Part shown: positions 50,877-60,130 of the stretch, in pieces
Layout: every line of letters starts with the position of its first letter
Position numbering within the stretch: the first letter of the stretch is position 1
Source of the DNA: Mogibacterium sp.
GTDB lineage: Bacteria; Bacillota; Clostridia; Peptostreptococcales; Anaerovoracaceae
Reading direction: 5' to 3'
Assembly: GCA_024403055.1 (NCBI GenBank)
Contig: JAKSSO010000002.1
Coordinates: 22,573-86,572 of the forward strand
DNA length: 64,000 nucleotides
The notes under the pieces: model-generated
Told to the model about the DNA's origin: nothing
Databases searched by the model: none
What the model saw: the letters and a program-made list of their open reading frames with translations, nothing else
Program-made: the position numbers and the translations under genes

Positions 50877-52081
50877 TGAAGGATCTTAAACATTTACTTT
50901 ATTTTGAAAATCTGCTCCTCGAGGCAAATAATGAGCTCGTCGCTCAGGCTAAGAAAGACAATAAGGTATGTGTTGCGTTCACCTGCGAGAGTGTCCCTGA
51001 GCCTCTGCTTAATCTTGAGGGCACTTTCTCTGTCAGACTTCGTGCACCTCGCACCGGCTCGATGGAGATGAGCACATACTACATGACAAGCTTCCTTTGT
51101 GAGTACACAAGAGCACTGCTGGAGAGAGCTCTTGAAGGCGGATTTAATTTTGCAGACTGTGTGATCTCACCTGACGGCTGTTCGATGATGAACCGCTGCG
51201 TAGAGAACATGGAGCTTCTCAAAACCATGAACAAAGATAAGGACAAGTTCTTTTATGAGTTCATGGAGATACCTATGAAGTGTGATGAAAACGGGCTTAA
51301 TCTTTACATTCTGCAGTGCAGGAATCACATTCTTAAGCCTCTTTCGGAGACCTTCGGCATCGACACTTCAGAAAAGGCTTTGCGCAAAGCGGTCGAGGAA
51401 CACAACAGGATCTGCGAGCTGATCCGTGCTATCGGAGATTTCCGCAAAGAAGAGAATCCTCGAATTACAGGATATGAATTCCATATCCTTACACTGGCAA
51501 CTTATGTAGCACCTCATTATCTGCTGATAGATAAGCTGGAAGAGACTCTTGAGGAACTCAAGACAAGAGAGCCGGATGCGGTAAACCCTTACCGTGTAAG
51601 AGTCGTTCTTACAGGTTCCGAGATCGATGACATGGATTATGTCAAACTGGTAGAATCCTGCGGAGCTTATGTATGCGCAGACAGATTCTGCCTCGGTTCG
51701 CTTCCGGGAAGAGTTCCTATCGAACTGAATGATGACGATGACATCCTTACTCAGGTATGCCGTCACTACATCACTCACAGCCAGTGCCCTCGTTACATGA
51801 ACATGCCTAAGATGACCGGCAGACGTGACTATATCAACGAACTGGCCAAGGAATACAATGCTGATGGCATCATTTACGAGCAGGTCAAATTCTGCGATCC
51901 ATGGGCATATGAGAAGATGGTAGGCGGACGTGTTCTGGAGGATGACTACAATTATCCTGTTCTTACAGTAGACAGACCGTACTCGATCGATTCGGGTGCA
52001 GGCCAGATGCGCACCAGAGTACAGGCTTTCGTAGAGAGCATTGAGATAAAGAAACTTCAGAGAGGTGGAATCAATGGCTAA
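50876..52081 (+). CDS. HgdB-like 2-hydroxyacyl-CoA dehydratase-family protein
   Basis: The 401-residue protein has the fold signature of 2-hydroxyacyl-CoA dehydratase / double-cubane proteins. Cysteine motifs are visible in FADCVISPDGCSMMNRC near residue 100 and VKFCDPWAYEK near residue 340, the latter equivalent to TKFCDPEEFDY of HadC in this window. CRNHILKPLSETFGI also matches the family. Overall it diverges strongly from HadC. It lacks its own activator gene nearby. Stop overlaps the next gene by 8 bases. It may form a cluster-containing heterodimer with that product; substrate unknown. Confidence 0.82.
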   Translation: MKDLKHLLYFENLLLEANNELVAQAKKDNKVCVAFTCESVPEPLLNLEGTFSVRLRAPRTGSMEMSTYYMTSFLCEYTRALLERALEGGFNFADCVISPDGCSMMNRCVENMELLKTMNKDKDKFFYEFMEIPMKCDENGLNLYILQCRNHILKPLSETFGIDTSEKALRKAVEEHNRICELIRAIGDFRKEENPRITGYEFHILTLATYVAPHYLLIDKLEETLEELKTREPDAVNPYRVRVVLTGSEIDDMDYVKLVESCGAYVCADRFCLGSLPGRVPIELNDDDDILTQVCRHYITHSQCPRYMNMPKMTGRRDYINELAKEYNADGIIYEQVKFCDPWAYEKMVGGRVLEDDYNYPVLTVDRPYSIDSGAGQMRTRVQAFVESIEIKKLQRGGING

Positions 52082-53639
52082 GAAAATAGGTTCAGAGGCC
52101 CTTGGCCGCTTTTACAAAGAGGGAAGCAAGGTAAGAACACGCCGGGAGTGGCGTGGTGTTAAGGACACAGCCTATGACTTCTCAAGATGGCTCGTAATAA
52201 TGGGCACACTCGGTAAATTCATTATTAAGCCGAGAAACATGAAGGCTATGCTTCGTTACAGATGGATGGCTAACTATCTGGCTGTTCCGATGATGGTAGA
52301 CAGACATACTCAGGGCCTGCGTGGTGAGTATCTGCGCATGTGCCATGCTGAGCAGGATCTGATCATCGACGACGTTGCAAAGCTGCTGGATAAGCTCTTT
52401 AAGGGCGACCGCCGTATCGGCAATGATGAAGAATTCTCCAAGAAGGTAGTCCTTGTAGACGAAAATGAGATGACCGCAGTCATGATGGGATTCCCTATGC
52501 TGGAGACACTCAGCAGAGAGACTCCTTCCACATACGTACCGGTACTGCTCAACCAGCACTCCATGGAATACTACATGGATATCGCTGAGGAATTCGGTCT
52601 TGCACCTGACGTATGTCCGATGCCTGAGGCAGAGGCCGGGGTATCCATCAATGATGATGCACCTGTACTCGGCGCTTGCGCGATCCAGTGCAATACGACT
52701 TGCGACGGTTCGCTTCTTGGTAACGGAGTTATTTCCAAGAGACTCGAACTTGAGGATGGAATTCCTGTATTCCAGCTCGCAGCTCCTCTTCGTCACCGCG
52801 AGGATGATGTTCAGGAGTATGCGGCACAGGAGATCCGCAACGCTATCGCTTTCATTGAAAAGCATACCGGCGCAAAATGGGATTGGGATGCATACTTCGA
52901 ATGCGCAAAGAGAGTAAATCTGGCTACACGCTGCCGCCAGGAGTGGCTCGACATGAACAAGACAGATTACCCGCAGGTGTTCGGTTCCAACCTTGCACTG
53001 TATACTGAGACTAACTACATGGCTATCTGCGGAAGAGTTCCTGCTTTTGCCAAGGTCGACAGAAAGCTGACCAAACTCGCAGAGAAGGCATACAAGAAAA
53101 AGAAGATGATGGCTAAGGAATACAGACATAGAGCAATCATCTGGGGCGTTCAGTCACACTACTATTTTGACTTCCTGCTCTGGCTCTTAAACTGCTGGGG
53201 TATCGTTCCTCTGACAGACATGCTGTCAATGGTTTCGACCAAGGAGATCGCAGAAGTCGATACACCGGAGAATCGTGAGCAGGCATACTACGACATGGCA
53301 TGGCTCACTGAGAACATGATCATGCGTAACCGTACACATGGCGGATACAAAGTGCTGCTTGATGAGCTCTGGGACTTTGTTGAGGAATTCAATGCAGACA
53401 TGGTAATTCTGTGGGAGCATATGAGCTGCAAGGCGCTGGACGGCATGCACGGAATGTTCGAGGACAGAGCAAGAGAGAAAGGCATCAATCTTGTATGGGT
53501 AGAGCATGATCTCTTCGATCCTCGTATTATTTCAAGACAGGGCGTGCGTGATCAGATCAACAACTACATGCGCACGGTAATGCGTGAAGAACCGATCGAT
53601 CCGTCACTCGAAGTACTGCCTGATGATCAGTCATGGTAA
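52074..53639 (+). CDS. HgdA-like 2-hydroxyacyl-CoA dehydratase-family protein
   Basis: This 521-residue protein is about 110 residues longer than HadB, mostly through an N-terminal extension of about 90 residues. Likely cluster cysteines lie in GACAIQCNTTCDGSLLGN (compare CCNNICN of HadB) and in EHMSCKALDGM (compare NRSCKLWSG). The terminal VEHDLFDPRIISRQGVRDQI aligns with FDGDQADPRNFSEAQY of HadB. I start at ATG 52074 after GAGGTGG. It is predicted to pair with the preceding HgdB-like protein. Its reaction may not be dehydration, since acetylene/azide-reducing and aryl-CoA-reducing relatives exist. Confidence 0.82.
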   Translation: MAKKIGSEALGRFYKEGSKVRTRREWRGVKDTAYDFSRWLVIMGTLGKFIIKPRNMKAMLRYRWMANYLAVPMMVDRHTQGLRGEYLRMCHAEQDLIIDDVAKLLDKLFKGDRRIGNDEEFSKKVVLVDENEMTAVMMGFPMLETLSRETPSTYVPVLLNQHSMEYYMDIAEEFGLAPDVCPMPEAEAGVSINDDAPVLGACAIQCNTTCDGSLLGNGVISKRLELEDGIPVFQLAAPLRHREDDVQEYAAQEIRNAIAFIEKHTGAKWDWDAYFECAKRVNLATRCRQEWLDMNKTDYPQVFGSNLALYTETNYMAICGRVPAFAKVDRKLTKLAEKAYKKKKMMAKEYRHRAIIWGVQSHYYFDFLLWLLNCWGIVPLTDMLSMVSTKEIAEVDTPENREQAYYDMAWLTENMIMRNRTHGGYKVLLDELWDFVEEFNADMVILWEHMSCKALDGMHGMFEDRAREKGINLVWVEHDLFDPRIISRQGVRDQINNYMRTVMREEPIDPSLEVLPDDQSW

Positions 53640-53649
53640 GGAGGTAAAT

Positions 53650-53835
53650 ATGTGTAAGAAATGTAAATGCTGCAGCAAACTGCCTTGGTGGTCAAAGCTT
53701 CTCATCGCTACAACAGGTATCTTCGGACTTCTGTTTACGGTATATTTCTTCAATCTGGACATGAAGCTCACCGCAATGATGGAGCCGTGGCTGCTCAAGT
53801 GGTATGACCATGTAGACAGAGACAAACATCTTTAA
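53650..53835 (+). CDS. 61-residue Cys-rich single-span membrane protein
   Basis: The protein begins MCKKCKCCSKLPWW, a four-cysteine cluster suited to metal binding. One membrane span follows (about residues 18-38), then the tail WLLKWYDHVDRDKHL. TAAGGAGG precedes the ATG, 10 bases after the HgdA-like stop, so it belongs to the operon. It may anchor the complex to the membrane or handle metal. I know no described family. Confidence 0.75.
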   Translation: MCKKCKCCSKLPWWSKLLIATTGIFGLLFTVYFFNLDMKLTAMMEPWLLKWYDHVDRDKHL

Positions 53836-53842
53836 TAAAGAG

Positions 53843-53876
53843 GATTCGGGGCGGGAAAACTGCCTCGAATTTTTTA
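53843..53876 (+). terminator. Terminator of the hypBA operon
   Basis: ATTCGGGGC pairs with GCCTCGAAT (one G-T pair) and is followed by TTTTTT. Confidence 0.88.
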
Positions 53877-53974
53877 TTTATCCTGATTGTTATTTTTTTA
53901 TTGCGATAGCATTAAAAATAAAGCAAGAAATGCATGTATTACGTATCTTTTGTAATGTCTTTTGATTTTTAAAG

Positions 53975-53983
53975 TGATATAAT
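53975..53983 (+). promoter_or_regulatory. Extended -10 promoter for ackA
   Basis: TGATATAAT at 53975-53983 is a TG-N-TATAAT extended -10. No good -35 is at the right distance. The 222-base gap before ackA otherwise shows only A/T-rich sequence. Confidence 0.55.
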
Positions 53984-54057
53984 TTAAAGGCCTATATAGG
54001 TGTGTTGCTTATTGTGCGCTCCGACAGGCAAGAAGAAAAAAGAAAGGAAAAGAAACT

Positions 54058-55254
54058 ATGATAATTCTGGTTGTTAATACAGGAAGCTCATCGCTTAAAT
54101 ATCAGCTTATCAACATGGAAGGTCACGATGTTCTGGCAAAGGGACTTTGCGAGAGGATCGGCGAAGACGGACACATGAACTATAAGGCTCATGGTGAGAC
54201 CGTTTTTGACAAGGATATTCCACTGCCGGATCACGGCGTTGCAATGCAGCTGGTCATTGATGCACTGACGGATAAGGAGTACGGCGTTATTTCTGATATG
54301 AATGATATCGGAGCTGTAGGTCACAGAATAGTACAGGGCGGATATCTTTTCGAGAAGTCAGAGATCGTTACGGAGAAGACTAAAGAGGGTATAGACGAGC
54401 TGTCAGTACTTGGACCACTTCACAATCCACCTGCACTGGTAGGTATTCGTGCATGCGAGAAAGTACTGCCTAACGCACCTGGAGTTGTCGTATTCGATAC
54501 CTCATTCCATCAGACAATGCCTGATGAGTGCAAGCTCTATCCTATCCCAAGAGAGTATGATGAGGTCTACCATGTACGCAAGTACGGTGCTCACGGAACG
54601 AGCCACCGCTATGTAGCTCAGAGATGTGCTGAGCTGATGGGCAAGGACCCTGCAGAGATCAACATCATCACATGCCACCTCGGCAACGGATCATCCATAA
54701 CAGCTGTAAGAGGCGGAAAGTGCTACGACACTTCAATGGGACTGACCCCTCTTGACGGACTCATCATGGGTACACGTTCGGGATCGATCGACCCTACAGT
54801 TGTAAGCTTCCTTAACGAGCAGACAGGCAAGAGTGCAAGCGAGATCGTAAACGAGCTCAACAAGAAATCAGGACTGCTGGCAGTATCCGGAGTATCCGGA
54901 GACCTCAGATATGTAAGAGAGGCAGCAGCTAGCGGCAACAAGAATGCTCAGACAGCACTCGACATGCTCTATAAGTCGATCCGCCACTACATCGGAGCTT
55001 ATGCAGCTGAGATGGGCAGCGTGGATGCTATCGTATTTACAGCAGGTATCGGAGAAAATTCTTACGAGACAAGAGAAGAGGCTTGCGAGAACCTCGGATT
55101 CATGGGCGTTACCATCGACAAGGAGAAGAACGCTTGCAGAGGTGAGGAAGTCGAGATCACAGGTGAGGATTCCAAGGTAAGAGTATTCGTCATCCCTACT
55201 AATGAGGAGCTGATGATCGCCATGGATGCTGAGGAACTCACAAAGGATCTGTAA
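54058..55254 (+). CDS. ackA: Acetate kinase
   Basis: This 398-residue ASKHA enzyme makes ATP and acetate from acetyl phosphate. NTGSSSLKYQL is at residues 6-16, FDTSFHQTMP near residue 147, the phosphate-binding HLGNGSSITAVRGGKCYDTSM-type region near residue 207 and FTAGIGENS near residue 323. Length is standard. No pta lies beside it. With PFOR encoded next it forms the oxidative, ATP-yielding arm. Confidence 0.97.
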   Translation: MIILVVNTGSSSLKYQLINMEGHDVLAKGLCERIGEDGHMNYKAHGETVFDKDIPLPDHGVAMQLVIDALTDKEYGVISDMNDIGAVGHRIVQGGYLFEKSEIVTEKTKEGIDELSVLGPLHNPPALVGIRACEKVLPNAPGVVVFDTSFHQTMPDECKLYPIPREYDEVYHVRKYGAHGTSHRYVAQRCAELMGKDPAEINIITCHLGNGSSITAVRGGKCYDTSMGLTPLDGLIMGTRSGSIDPTVVSFLNEQTGKSASEIVNELNKKSGLLAVSGVSGDLRYVREAAASGNKNAQTALDMLYKSIRHYIGAYAAEMGSVDAIVFTAGIGENSYETREEACENLGFMGVTIDKEKNACRGEEVEITGEDSKVRVFVIPTNEELMIAMDAEELTKDL

Positions 55255-55322
55255 AAAGTCGTTTGAAAACTTATAGTTTCATATAAATAATAACGTATCA
55301 CTATTAATTAAGGAGAAAAAGT

Positions 55323-58300
55323 ATGATCAAGAGAGAATTCAAAACAATGGACGGCAACAATGCTGCTGCTCATGTCTCCTATGCGTTCACAGAGGTATCG
55401 GGAATCTACCCTATCACTCCGTCCTCGCCAATGGCTGACTATGTTGACCAGTGGGCTGCTGCCGGAAGAAAGAACATCTTCGGTTCAACAGTAAAGGTTC
55501 TGGAGATGGAATCCGAGGGTGGTGCAGCAGGTGCTGTTCACGGTTCACTCGGAGCCGGTGCGCTGACAACTACTTACACTGCTTCCCAGGGACTTCTGCT
55601 CATGATTCCTAACATGTACAAGATCGCCGGAGAACTGCTTCCTGCAGTATTCCACGTATCAGCACGTACAGTTTCGACTCATGCTCTGAACATTTTCGGT
55701 GACCACTCAGACGTTTATGCATGCCGTCAGACAGGCTTCGCAATGCTCGCTGAGGGTAACGTACAGGAAGTAATGGACCTCGCTCCTGTAGCTCATCTGG
55801 CTGCAATCGAAGGAAGAGTTCCTTTCCTGAACTTCTTCGATGGATTCAGAACATCACACGAGATCCAGAAGATCGCTATCTGGGATTATGAAGATCTCAA
55901 GGATATGTGCGACATGGATGCTGTTAACGAATTCAGAGACAAGTGCCTGAATCCGGATCATCCACATCTTCGTGGATCACACGAGAACGGCGACGTATTC
56001 TTCCAGCACAGAGAAGCTTGCAACAAGTACTATGATGCAGTTCCTGAAGTTGTTGAGAAGTACATGGCTAAGATCAATGAGAAGCTCGGAACTGACTATC
56101 AGCTCTTCAACTACTATGGTGCTGAGGATGCAGAGAGAGTTATCATCGCAATGGGTTCACTTTGCGACGTTGCTGAGGAAGTTATCGACAACCTCAATGC
56201 TAACGGCGAGAAGGTCGGAATCGTTAAGGTAAGACTGTACAGACCTTGGAGAGCAGACAAGCTGATCGCAGCTCTGCCTAAGACTGTAAAGAAGGTTGCT
56301 GTTCTTGACAGAACTAAGGAACCTGGTTCACTCGGTGAGCCTCTCTACCTCGATGTTGTTACATCATTCGCAGAAGCAGGTCTTGACGTTGACGTTATCG
56401 GCGGACGTTACGGACTTGGTTCAAAGGATACACCTCCTGCTTCAGTATTCGCTGTTTATGACGAGCTGAAGAAGGACGATCCTAAGAAGAAATTCACTAT
56501 CGGTATCGTTGACGACGTTACAGGTCTCTCACTTGAGGAGAAGCCTGCTCCTATTACTGCACCTGCAGGAACTAAGGAGTGCAAGTTCTGGGGTCTCGGC
56601 GGAGACGGAACTGTTGGAGCTAACAAGAACTCCATCAAGATCATCGGAGACCACACAGATAAGTACGTACAGGCATACTTCCAGTATGACTCCAAGAAGA
56701 CAGGCGGAGTTACTATTTCTCACCTGAGATTCGGTGACAAGCCAATCAAGAGCTCATACTACATCAACAAGGCTGACTTCGTAGCATGCCACAACCCTTC
56801 ATACATTGATAAGGGATTCAAGATGGTTCAGGACGTTAAGCCGGGCGGCACATTCCTGATCAACTGCCAGTGGACACCTGAAGAAGTTGGCGAGCATCTC
56901 GATGCAGCTGCTAAGAAGTACATCGCTGAGAACGATATCAATCTGTACACTATCAATGCTATCGAGCTTTGCGCTAAGATCGGAATGGGCAAGAGAACAA
57001 ATACTACTCTCCAGTCCGCATTCTTCTCACTTGCAGACATCATGCCAAAGGCTGATGCTATCGAGTACATGAAGGCAGCAGCTACAAAGTCCTACCTGAA
57101 GAAGGGCCAGGATATCGTAGACATGAACCACAAGGCAATCGACGCAGGAGCAGATGCTCTCGTTAAGATCGATGTACCTGAAGAGTGGAAGAACCCTGCA
57201 GCAGACCCTGCAAAGGCTCCTCTTGAAGGACCTGCAAAGCTGGTTAAGCAGGTTGAGACAATCCTCAATCCTATCGACAACATGGACGGAGACAGCCTGC
57301 CTGTATCCACATTCCTGCCACACGTTGACGGTGAGTGGGAACTCGGAGCTTCCGCTTACGAGAAGAGAGGCGTTGCTGTTACAGTTCCTGAGTGGAATCC
57401 TACAACTTGCGTACAGTGCAACAACTGCGCATATGTATGTCCACACGCTACTATCAGACCTTACATGCTGACTGATGCTGAGGTTGCAGCTGCACCTGAA
57501 GGCTTCAAGGCAGTAGACGTTAAGGCAGGCAAGGGCAAGGGCGAGTACAAGTACAGCCTCGCTGTATCCCCGCTCGACTGCATGGGCTGCGGAGTTTGCG
57601 TAACAGTTTGCCCAACCAAGTCACTCGAGATGAAACCACTCGAAGAGCAGCTCCCAGAGCAGAAGAACTTCGATTACGCTGTTAAGAGCATCGCTGAGAA
57701 GGCTGACGTTATTGATAACACTGTTAAGGGCTCACAGTTCAAGAAGCCTCTGCTCGAGTTCTCAGGCTCTTGCGCAGGATGTGCTGAGACTTCATACGCT
57801 AGACTGATCACTCAGCTCTGCGGAGATCACACATTCATTTCAAACGCTACAGGTTGCTCATCCATCTGGGGCGGCCCTGGAGCAACTGCACCTTATACAA
57901 CAGATGCAGAAGGTCACGGACCTGCATGGAACAACTCACTCTTCGAGGACAATGCTCAGCATGGTCTTGGAATGAGAATGGCTGTTAAGGCTAGAAGAGC
58001 TGCTATCAAGGATCAGGTAGTTGCACTTGTTGAGGCAGGAGTACCTGCTGAGGTTAAGGAAGCTGCTGATGCTTGGCTGGCTGTATTCAACGATGCAGTA
58101 GAATCCAAGAAGGCAGGAGAGGCTCTCGTTGAGGCTCTTGAGAAGGCCGGAATCGGTGCTGAGATCGTAGCTCGTAAGGATCTCCTCGCTGAGAAGACTG
58201 TATGGATCTTCGGTGGAGACGGCTGGGCTTATGATATCGGTTACGGCGGACTTGATCACGTACTTGCTTCAGGCGAGAACGTAAACGTAATGGTATTCGA

Positions 58301-58847
58301 TACTGAGGTTTACTCCAACACAGGTGGACAGGCTTCCAAGTCCTCCAACATCGGTCAGGTAGCTCAGTTCGCAGCAGCAGGTAAGGAAGTTGCAAAGAAG
58401 TCACTGTCACAGATCGCAATGGCTTACGGTTATGTATACGTTGCACAGATCGCAATGGGAGCTAACCCTAACCAGACTATCAAGGCTCTGACAGAGGCTA
58501 TCGCATACGACGGACCATCCCTGATCATCGGATACTCACCATGCGAGATGCACTCCATCAAGGGCGGCATGATGAACTGCCAGCAGGAGATGAAGAAGGC
58601 TGTAGAGTGCGGTTACTGGAACCTCTTCAGATTCAACCCTGCAGCAGAGACAGGCAGCAAGTTCACTCTGGACAGCAAGGAGCCTAAGGACGGATATCAG
58701 GAATTCCTGATGAACGAGGCTAGATACTCCAGACTGACAAGAGAGAACCCTGAGAGAGCTAAGGACCTCTTCGCTAAGAACGAGGCTTCAGCTAAGGAAA
58801 GATACGAGAAACTCAAGAAGTTCGTAGACTTCTACTCAGCTGAGTAA
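55323..58847 (+). CDS. nifJ: Pyruvate:ferredoxin oxidoreductase
   Basis: This 1174-residue single-chain PFOR oxidises pyruvate to acetyl-CoA and CO2, reducing ferredoxin. The N-terminal domain has YPITPSSPMADYVDQW near residue 35. Two ferredoxin-type clusters (CVQCNNCAYVCPH near 695, CMGCGVCVTVCP near 753), the proximal-cluster CAGCAETSY near 816 and TPP-binding GDGWAYDIGYGG near 965 are all present. AAGGAG precedes the ATG and a strong terminator follows. The reduced ferredoxin would feed the dehydratase activator and other low-potential reactions. Confidence 0.97.
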   Translation: MIKREFKTMDGNNAAAHVSYAFTEVSGIYPITPSSPMADYVDQWAAAGRKNIFGSTVKVLEMESEGGAAGAVHGSLGAGALTTTYTASQGLLLMIPNMYKIAGELLPAVFHVSARTVSTHALNIFGDHSDVYACRQTGFAMLAEGNVQEVMDLAPVAHLAAIEGRVPFLNFFDGFRTSHEIQKIAIWDYEDLKDMCDMDAVNEFRDKCLNPDHPHLRGSHENGDVFFQHREACNKYYDAVPEVVEKYMAKINEKLGTDYQLFNYYGAEDAERVIIAMGSLCDVAEEVIDNLNANGEKVGIVKVRLYRPWRADKLIAALPKTVKKVAVLDRTKEPGSLGEPLYLDVVTSFAEAGLDVDVIGGRYGLGSKDTPPASVFAVYDELKKDDPKKKFTIGIVDDVTGLSLEEKPAPITAPAGTKECKFWGLGGDGTVGANKNSIKIIGDHTDKYVQAYFQYDSKKTGGVTISHLRFGDKPIKSSYYINKADFVACHNPSYIDKGFKMVQDVKPGGTFLINCQWTPEEVGEHLDAAAKKYIAENDINLYTINAIELCAKIGMGKRTNTTLQSAFFSLADIMPKADAIEYMKAAATKSYLKKGQDIVDMNHKAIDAGADALVKIDVPEEWKNPAADPAKAPLEGPAKLVKQVETILNPIDNMDGDSLPVSTFLPHVDGEWELGASAYEKRGVAVTVPEWNPTTCVQCNNCAYVCPHATIRPYMLTDAEVAAAPEGFKAVDVKAGKGKGEYKYSLAVSPLDCMGCGVCVTVCPTKSLEMKPLEEQLPEQKNFDYAVKSIAEKADVIDNTVKGSQFKKPLLEFSGSCAGCAETSYARLITQLCGDHTFISNATGCSSIWGGPGATAPYTTDAEGHGPAWNNSLFEDNAQHGLGMRMAVKARRAAIKDQVVALVEAGVPAEVKEAADAWLAVFNDAVESKKAGEALVEALEKAGIGAEIVARKDLLAEKTVWIFGGDGWAYDIGYGGLDHVLASGENVNVMVFDTEVYSNTGGQASKSSNIGQVAQFAAAGKEVAKKSLSQIAMAYGYVYVAQIAMGANPNQTIKALTEAIAYDGPSLIIGYSPCEMHSIKGGMMNCQQEMKKAVECGYWNLFRFNPAAETGSKFTLDSKEPKDGYQEFLMNEARYSRLTRENPERAKDLFAKNEASAKERYEKLKKFVDFYSAE

Positions 58848-58867
58848 TATCCTAGATAATCTATAAT

Positions 58868-58900
58868 AAAAGGAGCAGTGAGAAATCACTGCTCCTTTTT
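58868..58900. terminator. Terminator after PFOR
   Basis: AAAGGAGCAGTGA pairs with TCACTGCTCCTTT around a 4-base loop, with TTTTT after it. Confidence 0.9.
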
Positions 58901-59036
58901 ACGTATTATAAAATGATCCGCATATACACTTTGGGCTCCGAATCCTTCCCGAAAGCACTCCGCTCGCCGACGTGTATCAGTGCGACCTCTGAAGGAATTG
59001 AAAATTAGCTGTTCGGAATTATATCTGTGCAGATGT

Positions 59037-59507
59037 TTATCTGGAGCTTTTGATCGCACGATCTATTTTGCGTGCAGCCTCTTTCTTGGCCTGGGACTCA
59101 CGCTTGTCGTAGTTATGCTTGCCTCGGCAGAGACCGAGCTCAACTTTGCAGCGGCCGTTCTCGTCAAGATATACCGAAAGCGGGATCAGGGTGAGACCCT
59201 GCTGCGTCTTGACTGTGCCGTAAAGCTTGTTGATCTCCCTGCGGTGCATCAGCAGTGTACGTGGTCTGAGTGGATCCACGTTCCAGCGATTGCCCTGTTC
59301 GAAAGGCGCGATATGCATTCCGGTCACAATAAGCTCGCCCTTGCTGGTTATCTTAGCATAGCTCTCCTTGATGCTGACCTTGCCGGCACGGATGGATTTG
59401 ATCTCGGTGCCTGTGAGGACAATACCTGCTTCGTATTTTTCTTCTATGAAAAAGTCATGATACGCCTTCTTGTTATTGGCGATGACCTTGCGTGTGCGTT
59501 TTGCCAT
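59037..59507 (-). CDS. smpB: SsrA-binding protein SmpB
   Basis: This 156-residue RNA-binding protein brings tmRNA to stalled ribosomes. The beta-barrel holds NKKAYHDFFIEEKYEAGI and GTEIKSIRAGKVSIKESYAKI, and the basic C-terminal tail ends KKEAARKIDRAIKSSR. Its partner ssrA is 3.5 kb away in the same window. It is probably co-transcribed with lepB and the pseudouridine synthase on this strand. Confidence 0.96.
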   Translation of the reverse strand: MAKRTRKVIANNKKAYHDFFIEEKYEAGIVLTGTEIKSIRAGKVSIKESYAKITSKGELIVTGMHIAPFEQGNRWNVDPLRPRTLLMHRREINKLYGTVKTQQGLTLIPLSVYLDENGRCKVELGLCRGKHNYDKRESQAKKEAARKIDRAIKSSR

Positions 59508-59536
59508 TAGAACCTCTTGATAATGTCCGGATATTT

Positions 59537-60112
59537 TTAGAATCTCTGAATTTTATTGAATGGGAAGAGACGGAGGACCGCTTTGCCTCTGATCTGATCC
59601 ACGGTAATGCAGCCGACCTCATCTGTACGTGAGTCGACGCTTACTACACGGTTATCACCGAGAGCATAATACTCGCCATCCGGTACAACGAATGTTTCGC
59701 CCGGGAGAGGAGTATCTACAGGTGGCGTGATACCGTCTCTGATATAGTCTTCGACATATGCCTCACCATTTATGTAGAGCTGATCGTCGATGATCTGGAT
59801 CTTATCGCCCGGAAGACCGATGATACGCTTGATGAGGAGCTTTGTGCCGCCGGTCTCTTCGTTGATAAGGTCGCTTTCGAAGATAACGATGTCACCACGC
59901 TGCGGTGTTGCATGCTTGTAGGCGCGCTGATACATGATGATGTAATCATTAGGCTGCAGAGTCTCGAGCATGGATGTCTGCTTTACGATAGTAGGCCTGA
60001 TGAAGAAGAGCACGATGCCCGCGAGTATTACGGCGATCAGGATATCGATCAGAAGACTTTTGATGAAGCTTCCGGCGCTTTCTTCTTTAACTTGTTTTTC
60101 TTTATTTTCCAA
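59537..60112 (-). CDS. lepB: Signal peptidase I
   Basis: This 191-residue membrane protease cleaves signal peptides outside the membrane. One N-terminal span (LLIDILIAVILAGIVLFFI) is followed by box B TSMLETLQPNDYI with the catalytic Ser, box D KLLIKRIIGLPGDK with the catalytic Lys, and box E GDNRVVSVDSR, a variant of the usual GDNR-x-S-DSR. The length fits Gram-positive type enzymes. It lies between smpB and the pseudouridine synthase. Confidence 0.94.
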   Translation of the reverse strand: MENKEKQVKEESAGSFIKSLLIDILIAVILAGIVLFFIRPTIVKQTSMLETLQPNDYIIMYQRAYKHATPQRGDIVIFESDLINEETGGTKLLIKRIIGLPGDKIQIIDDQLYINGEAYVEDYIRDGITPPVDTPLPGETFVVPDGEYYALGDNRVVSVDSRTDEVGCITVDQIRGKAVLRLFPFNKIQRF

Positions 60113-60130
60113 TTTATACTCCTGTCTGAG

